Source: Clostridia bacterium
GTDB lineage: Bacteria; Bacillota; Clostridia; Christensenellales; Aristaeellaceae
NCBI GenBank assembly: GCA_900769875.1
Contig: CAAGII010000158.1
Span: forward strand, 1 to 20,297
Length of the DNA: 20,297 nt
Direction: 5' to 3'
Of the stretch, positions 7,372 through 16,372 are shown one piece after another (within the stretch, counting starts at the first letter, position 1; every line of letters begins with the position of its first letter). The notes beneath the pieces were generated by a model. The model had not been told where the DNA came from, did not search any database, and worked only from the letters and a program-made list of their open reading frames with translations. The translations under genes were made by a program, and so were the position numbers.

Positions 7372-8229
7372 TCAGATTTCGATGGTACCTTCAAAGTCGG
7401 TCACGGCGTCGCCGGTCAGCCATACCTGACCGTCGCGCTCATAGCGCACCACCAGCTCGCCGCCGGGCAGGCGCACCAGAATGTCCGCGCCGCGGCTGCA
7501 CAGGCCGTTTTCCACCGCGGTCACGGCCACGGCGCACGCGCCCGTACCGCAGGCGGCGGTTTCGCCGATGCCGCGCTCCCATACGCGCATGCGAATGATG
7601 TTGCGGCTGGTCACCTGCGCAAAGCTGACGTTCACGCGCTGGGGGAAGATCTCGGCATGCTCGATGGCGGGGCCTACGTGGTCGAGCTGGATGCGGTTCA
7701 CATCGTCCACAAACATCACGACGTGCGGATTGCCCATGCTGACGCAGCTGATCAGGCGATCCTCGCCCGCAAGGGGCGCCATGCGCATCAGCACGCGCTC
7801 GCCGTCGAGCTTCACGGGCACGCGCTCCGGCTCAAAGGCGGGGCGGCCCATGTCCACGAGCACGGAGAATACCAGATCCTCACGGATGTAGAGCTGCGTG
7901 CTCTTTACGCCGTTGCCGGTTTCGATGGTCATGCGATCCTTGCGCACGCGTCCGCTTTCGTACAGGTACTTCGCCACGCAGCGGATGGCGTTGCCGGCCA
8001 CCATGCCCTCGCTGCCGTCGGCGTTGAAGATGCGCATGCGCGCATCCGCGACGCGGCTGGGCAGAATCAGCACAATGCCGTCCGCGCCCACGCTGGTGCG
8101 GCGGTTGCTCAGGCGCACGGCGAGGCTTTCGGGGCTTTCCACCGTCTGGTCGAAGCAGTCGAAGTAGAGGTAATCGTTGCCCGTGCCGCGCATCTTGACA
8201 AAGCGCAGCTTCTGGCGGCGGGTGCGCAT
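7372..8229 (-). other. dapF: DapF-like module of the CarB fusion, with possible internal start
   Basis: The codon at 8229 is ATG (Met1057), exactly where a free-standing DapF of 285 residues would begin, and CarB ends naturally at residue 1056. Only a weak GGTGG-like element lies upstream, so separate translation of DapF is possible but poorly supported. There is no stop codon at the junction and the linker is only about seven residues (MRTRRQK). Confidence 0.75.
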
Positions 8230-11200
8230 GTCGTTGATGTCCACCAGCTCCACGTTCTGCAGGCTGTAGCGGCTGGTGATGGCGTCAGCCAGCGCGTTGG
8301 CGGTGTCAAGGCTTGTAAAGTGCGGAATGCCGCGCTCCACCGCCTTGCGGCGCAGCTTCACGCTTTCCAGCCTCGGGCTGCGCCCGTGGTTGGAGGTGGA
8401 GATCACGTACTGCACCTGATTCATTTCCAGCATCCGCACCATGGCGTCCTTCTTGACCGTGGCGGCGTACAGCCCGTGCTCGCGCAGCGCCTTGGCGGTG
8501 CCGGGCGTGGCGTAGAGGTTGAAGCCCAGCTCGGCGTAGCGCCGCGCGGTATCCACGGCCTCGGGCTTGTCCACATCGCGCACGGATATCAGCAGACCGC
8601 CGCGGTGGCTCATCTTGTAGCCTGCGGCGACCAGTCCCTTGTAGATGGCCTCCTGCAGATTGGTGCCAAGACCCAGCACCTCGCCGGTGGACTTCATCTC
8701 GGGGCCCATGTGGGTATCCACGTCGGGCAGCTTCTCAAAGGAGAAGCAGGGCACCTTCACCGCGTAGTAGGGGCTCTGGCGGTAGAGGCCTGTGCCGTAG
8801 CCCATGTCGCGCAGCTTTTCGCCCAGCATGGCGCGCACGGCGAGATCGACCATGGGCACGCCCGTCACCTTGCTGATGTAGGGCACGGTGCGGCTTGCGC
8901 GCGGATTGGCCTCGATGACGTAGACCTCGTTGTGGTACACGATGTACTGAATGTTGATCAGACCCACCGTGCCCAGCTCCAGCGCGATGGCGCGCGTGAC
9001 CTCAATGAGGCGCTGCACCATGGAGCCGTTGATATTGTAGGCGGGGTAGACGGCGATGGAGTCGCCCGAATGCACGCCGGAGCGCTCGATGTGCTCCATG
9101 ATGCCGGGGATCAGCACATCCTCGCCGTCGCAGATGGCGTCCGCCTCCGCCTCGATGCCCATCAGATACTGGTCGATCAGGATCGGGTTCTCGATGCCCT
9201 GCGCCAGAATGATCTTCATGTACTCGACGATGTCCGCGTCCGCGTAGGCGATAATCATGTTCTGTCCGCCCAGCACATAGGAGGGGCGAACCAGCACGGG
9301 ATAGCCCAGCTCATTGGCGGCCTGCAGCGCCTCCTCGCACGTCAGCACGGTGCGGCCCTGCGGACGCTTGATGCCGCTCTTCTCCATCGCCGCGTCAAAG
9401 CGCTCGCGATCCTCGGCGGCGTCGATCATGTCGGCGCTCGTGCCCAGAATGCGCACGCCCGCCGCCTGCAGCGCGCCGGTCAGCTTGATGGCAGTCTGTC
9501 CACCGAAGGCCGCCACCACGCCCACGGGCTTTTCGGTGGCGATCACGCCCAGCACATCCTCGGGGGTGAGCGGCTCGAAGTAGAGGCGGTCGGCGGTGTC
9601 AAAGTCGGTGGAGACGGTTTCGGGGTTGTTGTTAATCATCACCACGTCGTAGCCGGCCTTTTTGAGCATCCAGACGCAGTGGACGGAGGCATAGTCGAAC
9701 TCGATGCCCTGACCGATGCGGATGGGGCCGGAGCCGAGCACGACCACGCAGGGCTTCTTCGGGCGCTGGGCGAGGAACTCCTCCGCCTCGTTCTCCTCGT
9801 CGTAGGTGGCGTAGAAGTAGGGCGTTTCGGCCTCAAACTCGGCGGCGCAGGTATCCACCATCTTGTAGACGGGGTCGCGGTGCATGGGCACGGGCGCGCC
9901 GCTGAGGCGCTCGATCGCCTTGTCCGGGAAGCCGAGGCGCTTGGCCTCCATGTAGGTCTCCTCGTCGACATTGCCCTTGCTCAGGCGCTCCTCCATCAGG
10001 TAGAGGTTGCGGTACTTGTGCAGGAAGAACATGTCGATCATGGTCAGCTCGTGCAGCTTTTCCAGACTCACGCCGCGCGCGATCGCCTCATACATGGCGA
10101 ACATGCGCTGATCGGTGCATTGCGCGATCAGCTCCAGCAGCTCCTCGGTCGACAGCTCCTGCATGGCGCGCATGCGCAGGGTATCGCAGCCGATTTCCGC
10201 GCCGCGCACGGCCTTCATCAGCGCCTGCTCCACGTTCAGGCCGATGGACATCACCTCGCCCGTGGCCTTCATCTGCGTGCCGAGGGTGCGCTTGCCGTAC
10301 ACAAATTTGTCAAAGGGCCACTTGGGCACTTTCGCTACGATGTAGTCGATGGAGGGCTCAAAGCATGCGCTGGTTTTGCCGGTTACGGCGTTGCGCATTT
10401 CATCAAGCGTGTAGCCGATGGCGATCTGCGTGGCGCACTTGGCGATGGGGTAGCCGGTCGCCTTGGAGGCCAGCGCGGAGGAGCGGCTGACGCGGGGGTT
10501 GACCTCGATCACCGCGTACTCGAACGAGGTGGGATGCAGCGCGAACTGGCAGTTGCAGCCGCCCTCAACCTCCAGCGCGCTGACGATATCCAGCGCGGCG
10601 CGGCGGAGCATCTGGTACTCCTTGTCCGCGAGGGTCAGCGCGGGCGCAACGACGATGGAGTCGCCTGTATGCACGCCCACGGGGTCGATGTTCTCCATGG
10701 AGCAGATGGCGATGATGTTGCCCTTTTTGTCGCGCATCACCTCAAACTCGATTTCCTTCCAGCCGGAGATGCACTTTTCCACCAGAATCTGGGTAATGGG
10801 GGAAAGGCGCAGACCGCTTTCGGCAATCTCCTCCAGCTGCGCGCGGTCATGGGCGATGCCGCCGCCTGTGCCGCCCAGCGTGTAAGCGGGACGCACGATG
10901 ACCGGGTAGCCGATTTCTTTGGCAAAGGCAAGCGCGTCCTCCAGCGTCTCCACCACCTTGGAGGGAATGCAGGGCTGGTGGATGGCCTCCATGGTGTCCT
11001 TGAACTTCTGGCGGTCCTCCGCCTTCTCGATGGTTTCGCAGCGCGCGCCCAGCAGCTTGACGCCGTGCTGATCCAGGAAGCCCTCCTTGGCCAACTGCAT
11101 GGACAGGGTCAGGCCGTTCTGCCCGCCGAGGGTGGAGAGGAGCGAGTCGGGCTTTTCCTTGATGATGATGCGGCGCAGCGTTTCAAGGCTCAGGGGCTCG

Positions 11201-11397
11201 ATGTAGATTTTGTCCGCCATCACATGGTCGGTCATGATGGTGGCGGGGTTGGGGTTGACGAGGATGACCTCAAGGCCGGCCTGCTTGAGCGCGCGGCAGG
11301 CCTGCGAGCCGGCATAGTCGAACTCGGCGGCCTGACCGATGACCACGGGACCCGAGCCGATGACCATGACGCGGTGCAATTCTGGATTCAGCGGCAT
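7372..11397 (-). CDS. carB: Fused carbamoyl-phosphate synthase large chain / diaminopimelate epimerase-like protein
   Basis: One uninterrupted 1341-codon frame. Residues 1-1056 are a full-length CarB. The first ATP-grasp half contains VIGSGPVVIGQAAEFDYAGSQ, the second half VVLGSGPIRIGQGIEFDYA, and an MGS-type regulatory domain starts near 935 (LISVRDVDK...LYATPGTAKAL). CarB uses ammonia from CarA, bicarbonate and two ATP to make carbamoyl phosphate. Residues of about 1057-1341 are a whole DapF-like module (KMRGTGNDYLYFD, GADGIVLI, FNADGSEG, GNPHVVMF, ERGIGETAACGTG). DapF interconverts LL- and meso-diaminopimelate for lysine and peptidoglycan. The normal first catalytic Cys (motif CGNGxRC) reads AGNAIRC here (Ala1134); the second, Cys1283, is kept. 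The ATG at 11397 overlaps carA by 10 bases, with GGAGG 9 bases upstream. The fusion is seen directly; its activity is not known. Confidence 0.93.
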   Translation of the reverse strand: MPLNPELHRVMVIGSGPVVIGQAAEFDYAGSQACRALKQAGLEVILVNPNPATIMTDHVMADKIYIEPLSLETLRRIIIKEKPDSLLSTLGGQNGLTLSMQLAKEGFLDQHGVKLLGARCETIEKAEDRQKFKDTMEAIHQPCIPSKVVETLEDALAFAKEIGYPVIVRPAYTLGGTGGGIAHDRAQLEEIAESGLRLSPITQILVEKCISGWKEIEFEVMRDKKGNIIAICSMENIDPVGVHTGDSIVVAPALTLADKEYQMLRRAALDIVSALEVEGGCNCQFALHPTSFEYAVIEVNPRVSRSSALASKATGYPIAKCATQIAIGYTLDEMRNAVTGKTSACFEPSIDYIVAKVPKWPFDKFVYGKRTLGTQMKATGEVMSIGLNVEQALMKAVRGAEIGCDTLRMRAMQELSTEELLELIAQCTDQRMFAMYEAIARGVSLEKLHELTMIDMFFLHKYRNLYLMEERLSKGNVDEETYMEAKRLGFPDKAIERLSGAPVPMHRDPVYKMVDTCAAEFEAETPYFYATYDEENEAEEFLAQRPKKPCVVVLGSGPIRIGQGIEFDYASVHCVWMLKKAGYDVVMINNNPETVSTDFDTADRLYFEPLTPEDVLGVIATEKPVGVVAAFGGQTAIKLTGALQAAGVRILGTSADMIDAAEDRERFDAAMEKSGIKRPQGRTVLTCEEALQAANELGYPVLVRPSYVLGGQNMIIAYADADIVEYMKIILAQGIENPILIDQYLMGIEAEADAICDGEDVLIPGIMEHIERSGVHSGDSIAVYPAYNINGSMVQRLIEVTRAIALELGTVGLINIQYIVYHNEVYVIEANPRASRTVPYISKVTGVPMVDLAVRAMLGEKLRDMGYGTGLYRQSPYYAVKVPCFSFEKLPDVDTHMGPEMKSTGEVLGLGTNLQEAIYKGLVAAGYKMSHRGGLLISVRDVDKPEAVDTARRYAELGFNLYATPGTAKALREHGLYAATVKKDAMVRMLEMNQVQYVISTSNHGRSPRLESVKLRRKAVERGIPHFTSLDTANALADAITSRYSLQNVELVDINDMRTRRQKLRFVKMRGTGNDYLYFDCFDQTVESPESLAVRLSNRRTSVGADGIVLILPSRVADARMRIFNADGSEGMVAGNAIRCVAKYLYESGRVRKDRMTIETGNGVKSTQLYIREDLVFSVLVDMGRPAFEPERVPVKLDGERVLMRMAPLAGEDRLISCVSMGNPHVVMFVDDVNRIQLDHVGPAIEHAEIFPQRVNVSFAQVTSRNIIRMRVWERGIGETAACGTGACAVAVTAVENGLCSRGADILVRLPGGELVVRYERDGQVWLTGDAVTDFEGTIEI

Positions 11398-12476
11398 TCC
11401 TTATTCCCTCCCATCAGTGCAATGAAGCGGTCGAACAGGAAGCGGGTATCCAGCGGGCCGCCGGCGGCTTCCGGGTGGAACTGCACGGTAAAGGCAGGCA
11501 TGTCCAGATAATCAATGCCCTCGCAGGTGCCGTCGTTGACGTTTTCAAAGCGTAGCTGCGCGTTGGCGGGCAGGGTGGCGATATCCACGGCGAAGCCATG
11601 GTTCTGGCTGGTCATGTAGCACACGCCGGTCTTGACGTCCTTCGCGGGCTGGTTGGCGCCGCGGTGGCCGTACTTGAGCTTGACGGTCTGCGCGCCCTGC
11701 GACAGCGCCAGCAGCTGATGCCCCAGGCAGATGCCGAAGATCGGAATGCGGGAGCGGCACAGGATGCGCAGCTGATCGATGATGCCGGTATTGTCGGCGG
11801 GGTCGCCGGGGCCGTTGGAGAGCATCACGCCGTCGGGGCGCAGGCTCAGAATCTGCTCGGCGGAATAGTCCGCGGGGATGACGGTCACGGTGCAGCCGCG
11901 CTTTTCCAGCTCGCGCTGGATGTTCTCCTTGTGCCCGAAATCCCACAGCGCCACATGATAGCGCCCCGTGCCCGGGGAGGTGACGGCCTCCTGACAGGTG
12001 ACGCCTGCCACAGAGGGATGGAAGGGAAGGCTGCGGAGCTTTGATAGCGCCGCGTCCAGATCGGCGGGCTTCTGCGTCAGGATGGCGGCGTTCATCACAC
12101 CGGCGCTGCGGATGCAGCGGGTCAGCGCGCGGGTATCAATGCCCGTGAGCACGGGCACGCCCTGGCTCTTGAGATAGTCCGCCAGCGCGCCCTTGCTGCG
12201 GAAATTGCTGGGGTCATGGCAGATTTCGCGCACGATGTAGCCGGAAAGCCCGGGCTTTTTGCTCTCGAAATCCGGCGGGATCACGCCGTAGTTGCCGATG
12301 GTCGGGAAGGTCTGGATCACGATCTGTCCCATGTAGCTGGGATCGGTGATGGTTTCAAGGTAGCCGGTCATGGCGGTGGTGAACACCAATTCCGCCATCA
12401 CATCCCGCTCCGCACCCACCATGGTGCCCTCATAAAGCTGACCGGAGGCCAGCAGCAGATAACCCTTTTTGCTCAT
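11388..12476 (-). CDS. carA: Carbamoyl-phosphate synthase small chain
   Basis: CarA is the glutaminase subunit that hydrolyses glutamine and channels ammonia to CarB. The 362-residue length is typical. The N-terminal domain has the family motif FTTAMTGYLETITDPSYMGQIV (about 32-53). The class I amidotransferase domain has the nucleophile in GICLGHQ (Cys250) and the catalytic His334 and Glu336 in FHPE. LSNGPGDP (219-226) is also present. The ATG at 12476 follows AAGGAG by a short spacing and begins with the usual GYLLLASG strand; the frame stays open further upstream but without family sequence. Its last codons overlap the start of carB, so the two subunits are likely translationally coupled. 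It follows argF after 113 bases that hold no recognisable gene. Confidence 0.97.
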   Translation of the reverse strand: MSKKGYLLLASGQLYEGTMVGAERDVMAELVFTTAMTGYLETITDPSYMGQIVIQTFPTIGNYGVIPPDFESKKPGLSGYIVREICHDPSNFRSKGALADYLKSQGVPVLTGIDTRALTRCIRSAGVMNAAILTQKPADLDAALSKLRSLPFHPSVAGVTCQEAVTSPGTGRYHVALWDFGHKENIQRELEKRGCTVTVIPADYSAEQILSLRPDGVMLSNGPGDPADNTGIIDQLRILCRSRIPIFGICLGHQLLALSQGAQTVKLKYGHRGANQPAKDVKTGVCYMTSQNHGFAVDIATLPANAQLRFENVNDGTCEGIDYLDMPAFTVQFHPEAAGGPLDTRFLFDRFIALMGGNKECR

Positions 12477-12589
12477 AGCAGCTCCTTCCTTGTGTTCGGG
12501 CGCAGTGCGCCGAGGCGCGCAAGGCGCGACGACCCATGCGCCGACGCCGCGTGCATGCGCGGCAGGTGATGGATTTGCCGCCCGGCAGG

Positions 12590-13498
<909 letters not shown>

Positions 13499-13600
13499 AT
13501 TGTAACACCATCGCCTTTCGTGTGAATCGACCATCATTTCCGCCCCGCCTGCATAGAATGGGATGGGCGTGCATGAAAAGGTTCTCTGTATCCAGCTTCC

Positions 13601-13609
13601 ATTGTAGCA
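13601..13609 (-). promoter_or_regulatory. Extended -10 promoter of the argF-carA-carB operon
   Basis: On the minus strand TGC followed by TACAAT forms an extended -10, giving a leader of about 95 bases before argF. A -35 box is not clear. I see no obvious arginine operator or attenuator in the leader. Confidence 0.5.
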
Positions 13610-13682
13610 CAAATCGGGTACTGAGAAAAGAACCAAAACAGGCAACGCTGCGAACCAATTTTGACAAAGGGAGGTCTTGAAC

Positions 13683-14483
13683 ATGCAACAGGGTACCGGA
13701 ACGCGCCGCGTTTGCGCAAGGCTGTACAGCACCTACCTGTGGCAAAGTGGCGATACTCTCGAAAACGTTGCCCGCCGCGAGGGCGTGACGGAGCAATCCA
13801 TCCGCAATGCGAACACCGATGTAAACTTCGCGACCATTCAGGCGGGCGACGCCATCTGCATCCCGCCCGAGAGCATGAGCTGCGATATCGGCACGCCCTA
13901 CACCGTCCAAAGCGGCGACACCATCACCTCCATCGCCGCCGCCTACGGCATCACCGCCAGACAGCTGCTCTCGTACAACCCCGGTCAGTCGGAGGATCTC
14001 CTTGTCGGACAGATTCTCTGCGTTCCCTCCGCAACGACCGGCGGAGGCTCCACGCCGCCCCAGACCCCCCCGCCGCAAACCACGCCCCCGCAGACCACGC
14101 CCCCTCAGACGACCCCGCCGCAGACCCGGCCGCCTGTGACGGCTGCCTGTCCCATCGGCTATGAGGCGCGCACGGTGCGTCAGGGACAGACCTACGCGGA
14201 TCTGCTCATCGACAACAATGTCAGCTACAGCGCCATGCGGGGCAGCAATCCCTTCCTCAACCCGGCACAGCTGGTAGCCGGGGCGCGCTACTGCACGCCG
14301 CCCTCCGGCACGCGGCAGCTGTGCAACCGCTACGCTACCTACCGCATGCAGGAGGGCGAGGTGCTCGCGGACGCGGCGCGCCGCTACCGCACCACCATCG
14401 GCCGCCTGCTGATGCTCAACCCCAACATGCTCCCCACCGATTTCACAGAAGGCGCTGTCATCTGCGTGCCCGTGCTGCAATAG
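13683..14483 (+). CDS. Four-module LysM protein with proline-rich linker
   Basis: A 266-residue protein with four LysM-like modules in two pairs. Modules 1 and 2 (about 15-61 and 72-115, with QSGDT motifs) are followed by a Pro/Gln/Thr linker of TPPQ repeats (about 123-152). Modules 3 and 4 (about 160-206 and 217-263) are more divergent, with RQGQT and MQEGE. LysM modules bind the GlcNAc backbone of peptidoglycan or chitin. Each module is framed by two cysteines (11/59, 67/113, 156/204, 214/261), nearly equally spaced. No signal peptide or membrane helix is visible, unlike most secreted LysM proteins; spore-coat LysM proteins such as SafA also lack a classical one. The ATG at 13683 has GGGAGG 8 bases upstream. 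It is divergent from argF. A spore or envelope structural role is an inference. Confidence 0.88.
   Translation: MQQGTGTRRVCARLYSTYLWQSGDTLENVARREGVTEQSIRNANTDVNFATIQAGDAICIPPESMSCDIGTPYTVQSGDTITSIAAAYGITARQLLSYNPGQSEDLLVGQILCVPSATTGGGSTPPQTPPPQTTPPQTTPPQTTPPQTRPPVTAACPIGYEARTVRQGQTYADLLIDNNVSYSAMRGSNPFLNPAQLVAGARYCTPPSGTRQLCNRYATYRMQEGEVLADAARRYRTTIGRLLMLNPNMLPTDFTEGAVICVPVLQ
14050..14135 (+). repeat. Proline-rich linker repeat inside the LysM gene
   Basis: Imperfect tandem copies of a 15-base unit coding for PPQTT and close variants. It is a coding repeat and a likely site of slippage-driven length change; the synonymous codons vary between units. Confidence 0.75.
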
Positions 14484-14513
14484 CACAAGCGGCTCCGGAG
14501 CAGCAGGCCATGA

Positions 14514-14560
14514 GACCCGGGCTTCCGTGCGCACGCACGGGCGTCCGGGTCCCGCTTTTT
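14514..14560 (+). terminator. Terminator of the LysM gene
   Basis: An outer GACCCGG/CCGGGTC stem and an inner CCGTGCG/CGCACGG stem, separated by a symmetric 4-base internal loop, are followed by TTTTT at 14556-14560. Confidence 0.88.
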
Positions 14561-14604
14561 CCGCGACCCGGCCGGATGGCAGGCAGCCGCGCCGCATTTT
14601 CCGC

Positions 14605-14633
14605 TTGACGCGCATGCGCGCACGCCCTATAAT
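14605..14633 (+). promoter_or_regulatory. Strong sigma-A type promoter of the MFS gene
   Basis: TTGACG (14605-14610) and a consensus TATAAT (14628-14633) are separated by exactly 17 bases. The leader is short, about 30 bases. Confidence 0.88.
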
Positions 14634-14668
14634 AGGAGCGCATTCTAATACGCTGCGAGGTCATGGCC

Positions 14669-15817
14669 ATGTACCTGCTTCTGCTCTCGGTAATCTACCT
14701 TGCATTTATCAGTTTGGGTCTGCCCGATTCCCTGCTGGGCGCGGCATGGCCCACCATCCGTGTGGCGTTTGACGTGCCGCTGTCCGCGATGGGCATCGTG
14801 TCGATGATTATCTCCGGCGGCACCATCGTGTCGGGGCTTATGTCCGAGCGGCTGACCCGGCGCTTCGGCACGCGCGTGGTCACGGTGACAAGCGTGTTCC
14901 TGACCGCTGTCGCGCTGCTGGGCTTTTCCTGCTCGCCGAGCCTGACGGTGATGTGCCTGTGGGGCATTCCCTACGGACTGGGCGCGGGCGCGATCGACGC
15001 GGCGCTGAACAACTACGTCGCGCTGCACTACTCCTCGCGCCATATGAGCTGGCTGCACTGCTTCTGGGGCGTGGGCACCATCATCAGCCCCTACATCATG
15101 AGCTACGCGCTGACGCACGCAAGCTGGATGATCGGCTACCGCTGGGTGGCGATGCTGCAGCTTGGCATTGCGGCGGTGCTGCTTGCGACGATGCCGCTGT
15201 GGAGGGTGAACCGCGAGCCGAACGAGGGAAGCGGCGACAAGGCGCTGCTTGGCCTTCGCGGCGCGATGAAAATCCGGGGCGTGCCCACGCAGCTGCTGGG
15301 CTTCCTCGCCTACTGCGCGGCGGAATCCACCACCATGCTGTGGGCCAGCAGCTATCTGGAGGGCATACTCGGGCTCACCAAGGACGCGGCTGCCGCCTTT
15401 GGCTCGCTCTCCTTCATCGGCATCACCGTGGGCAGGTTCATTTCCGGCTTTGTGTCCGAAAGGCTGGGCGACAATCGCATGATCCATATCGGTACGGGCA
15501 TTGCGCTGTGCGGCGTGGCGCTCACGGCGATCCCGCTGCGATTGACGGCGCTTGCGGGCTTTGTCATCATCGGGCTTGGCTGCGCGCCGGTGTATCCGTG
15601 CATCATTCACGCCACACCCGTGCGCTTTGGCGCGGAAAATTCGCAGGGTATTGTGGGCATCCAAATGGCCAGCGCGTACCTTGGCTCCACGTTCATGCCG
15701 CCGCTGTTCGGGCTGATCGCCAACCACATCAGCCTGAGGCTGATGCCGGTGTTCATCGCGTTCTTCCTCGTGCTGCTGCTTGTGATGATGGTGCGGACGG
15801 AACGCATCTGCAAGTAA
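14669..15817 (+). CDS. Major facilitator superfamily transporter
   Basis: A 382-residue integral membrane secondary transporter with about 12 hydrophobic helices. The loop between helices 2 and 3 carries SERLTRRFG, the MFS motif A region, and its counterpart in the second half is SERLGDN. The WLHCFWGVGTIISPYI segment in the fifth helix region resembles the FucP/YbjJ-like branch of the superfamily, which includes sugar carriers, but the substrate cannot be told from sequence. The start at 14669 has GAGG 8 bases upstream; an ATG two codons earlier (14663) is only 2 bases from it. The gene is monocistronic, with its own consensus promoter and a terminator after the stop. Confidence 0.9.
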   Translation: MYLLLLSVIYLAFISLGLPDSLLGAAWPTIRVAFDVPLSAMGIVSMIISGGTIVSGLMSERLTRRFGTRVVTVTSVFLTAVALLGFSCSPSLTVMCLWGIPYGLGAGAIDAALNNYVALHYSSRHMSWLHCFWGVGTIISPYIMSYALTHASWMIGYRWVAMLQLGIAAVLLATMPLWRVNREPNEGSGDKALLGLRGAMKIRGVPTQLLGFLAYCAAESTTMLWASSYLEGILGLTKDAAAAFGSLSFIGITVGRFISGFVSERLGDNRMIHIGTGIALCGVALTAIPLRLTALAGFVIIGLGCAPVYPCIIHATPVRFGAENSQGIVGIQMASAYLGSTFMPPLFGLIANHISLRLMPVFIAFFLVLLLVMMVRTERICK

Positions 15818-15823
15818 TCAATC

Positions 15824-15871
15824 AACGGGCTGTAGAGAAACCACAATCGTTTCTCCGCAGCCCGTTTCTTT
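15824..15871 (+). terminator. Terminator of the MFS gene
   Basis: AACGGGCTG/CAGCCCGTT and GAGAAAC/GTTTCTC form a long stem with a short internal bulge, followed by TCTTT. It lies between convergent genes and may weakly serve the minus strand too. Confidence 0.75.
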
Positions 15872-15879
15872 GCTCGCAT

Positions 15880-16359
15880 TCATTTCACCAGACGGATGGA
15901 AAGCCCTTCGTCGGCAGTCGGCGGCTCATAAAGCGCCATCGCCTTGGCCAGAAGCCCGTCGTCCACCAGGTAGTCGCAGCGCTCCGAGAGCCTCTGCTCA
16001 ATGGCGGCGTTGCGCCTTGCGATGCGGCGGCGCCATTCCTCATCGTCAATGTCGATCATGCGCCAGTCGAGCGGTATGCCGCGCAGCTCCGACAGCGCCT
16101 CCTCGCGGGATTTCCGCGTCCAGAAGCCGAAATCAAGCGCTACGGGATAGCCCTGCGCATGCAGGCGCCTCGCCTGCGCGTACAGATAGCGGAAGGCGCG
16201 CGCGGCATAGCGGTCGTACCTGTCGCCAAGAGGCTCGGGGAAAAGCGTTTGCATCACATCATCGCAGGAGAGGACGATCACGCCCTCCTTCGCCAGCCCC
16301 GCGGCATAGGTGGACTTGCCGCTGCACAGGCGGCCGATCAGCAGGATCACAGACGGCAT
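15880..16359 (-). CDS. P-loop ATPase/kinase-like protein (AAA_33 type)
   Basis: A 159-residue small nucleotide-binding protein. The Walker A motif GRLCSGKS is at residues 9-16, followed by LSCDD at 30-34, a likely catalytic or Mg2+-binding acidic site, and LDFGFWTRKSREEA near the middle, as in the AAA_33 and zeta-toxin/chloramphenicol-phosphotransferase-like kinases. An RRRIARRN segment could act as a lid. Its substrate is unknown. The ATG at 16359 has GGAGG 8 bases upstream. It starts 13 bases after the TetR stop codon, so it is probably the last gene of the minus-strand operon. An antibiotic or toxin-type phosphotransfer role is possible but unproven. Confidence 0.82.
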   Translation of the reverse strand: MPSVILLIGRLCSGKSTYAAGLAKEGVIVLSCDDVMQTLFPEPLGDRYDRYAARAFRYLYAQARRLHAQGYPVALDFGFWTRKSREEALSELRGIPLDWRMIDIDDEEWRRRIARRNAAIEQRLSERCDYLVDDGLLAKAMALYEPPTADEGLSIRLVK

Positions 16360-16372
16360 ACGATGACCTCCC

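Noticed and set aside
7285..11511. A stop-free plus-strand frame of about 1400 codons opposite carB-dapF
   Set aside because: It is the mirror of a GC-rich coding strand: the predicted protein is low-complexity, rich in His, Ala, Gly, Val and Asp, has no family motif and has no RBS. The minus strand holds clear CarB and DapF motifs.
13671..13685. TTG at 13677 as the start of the LysM gene
   Set aside because: It lies only 2 bases after GGGAGG; the ATG at 13683 has proper 8-base spacing.
14050..14135. Short tandem repeats that might suggest a CRISPR or minisatellite
   Set aside because: They encode the PPQTT linker in frame and have no spacers.
14645..15727. Long minus-strand frame opposite the MFS gene
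   Set aside because: His/Arg/Gln-rich shadow; the plus strand has a consensus promoter, an RBS and typical membrane helices.
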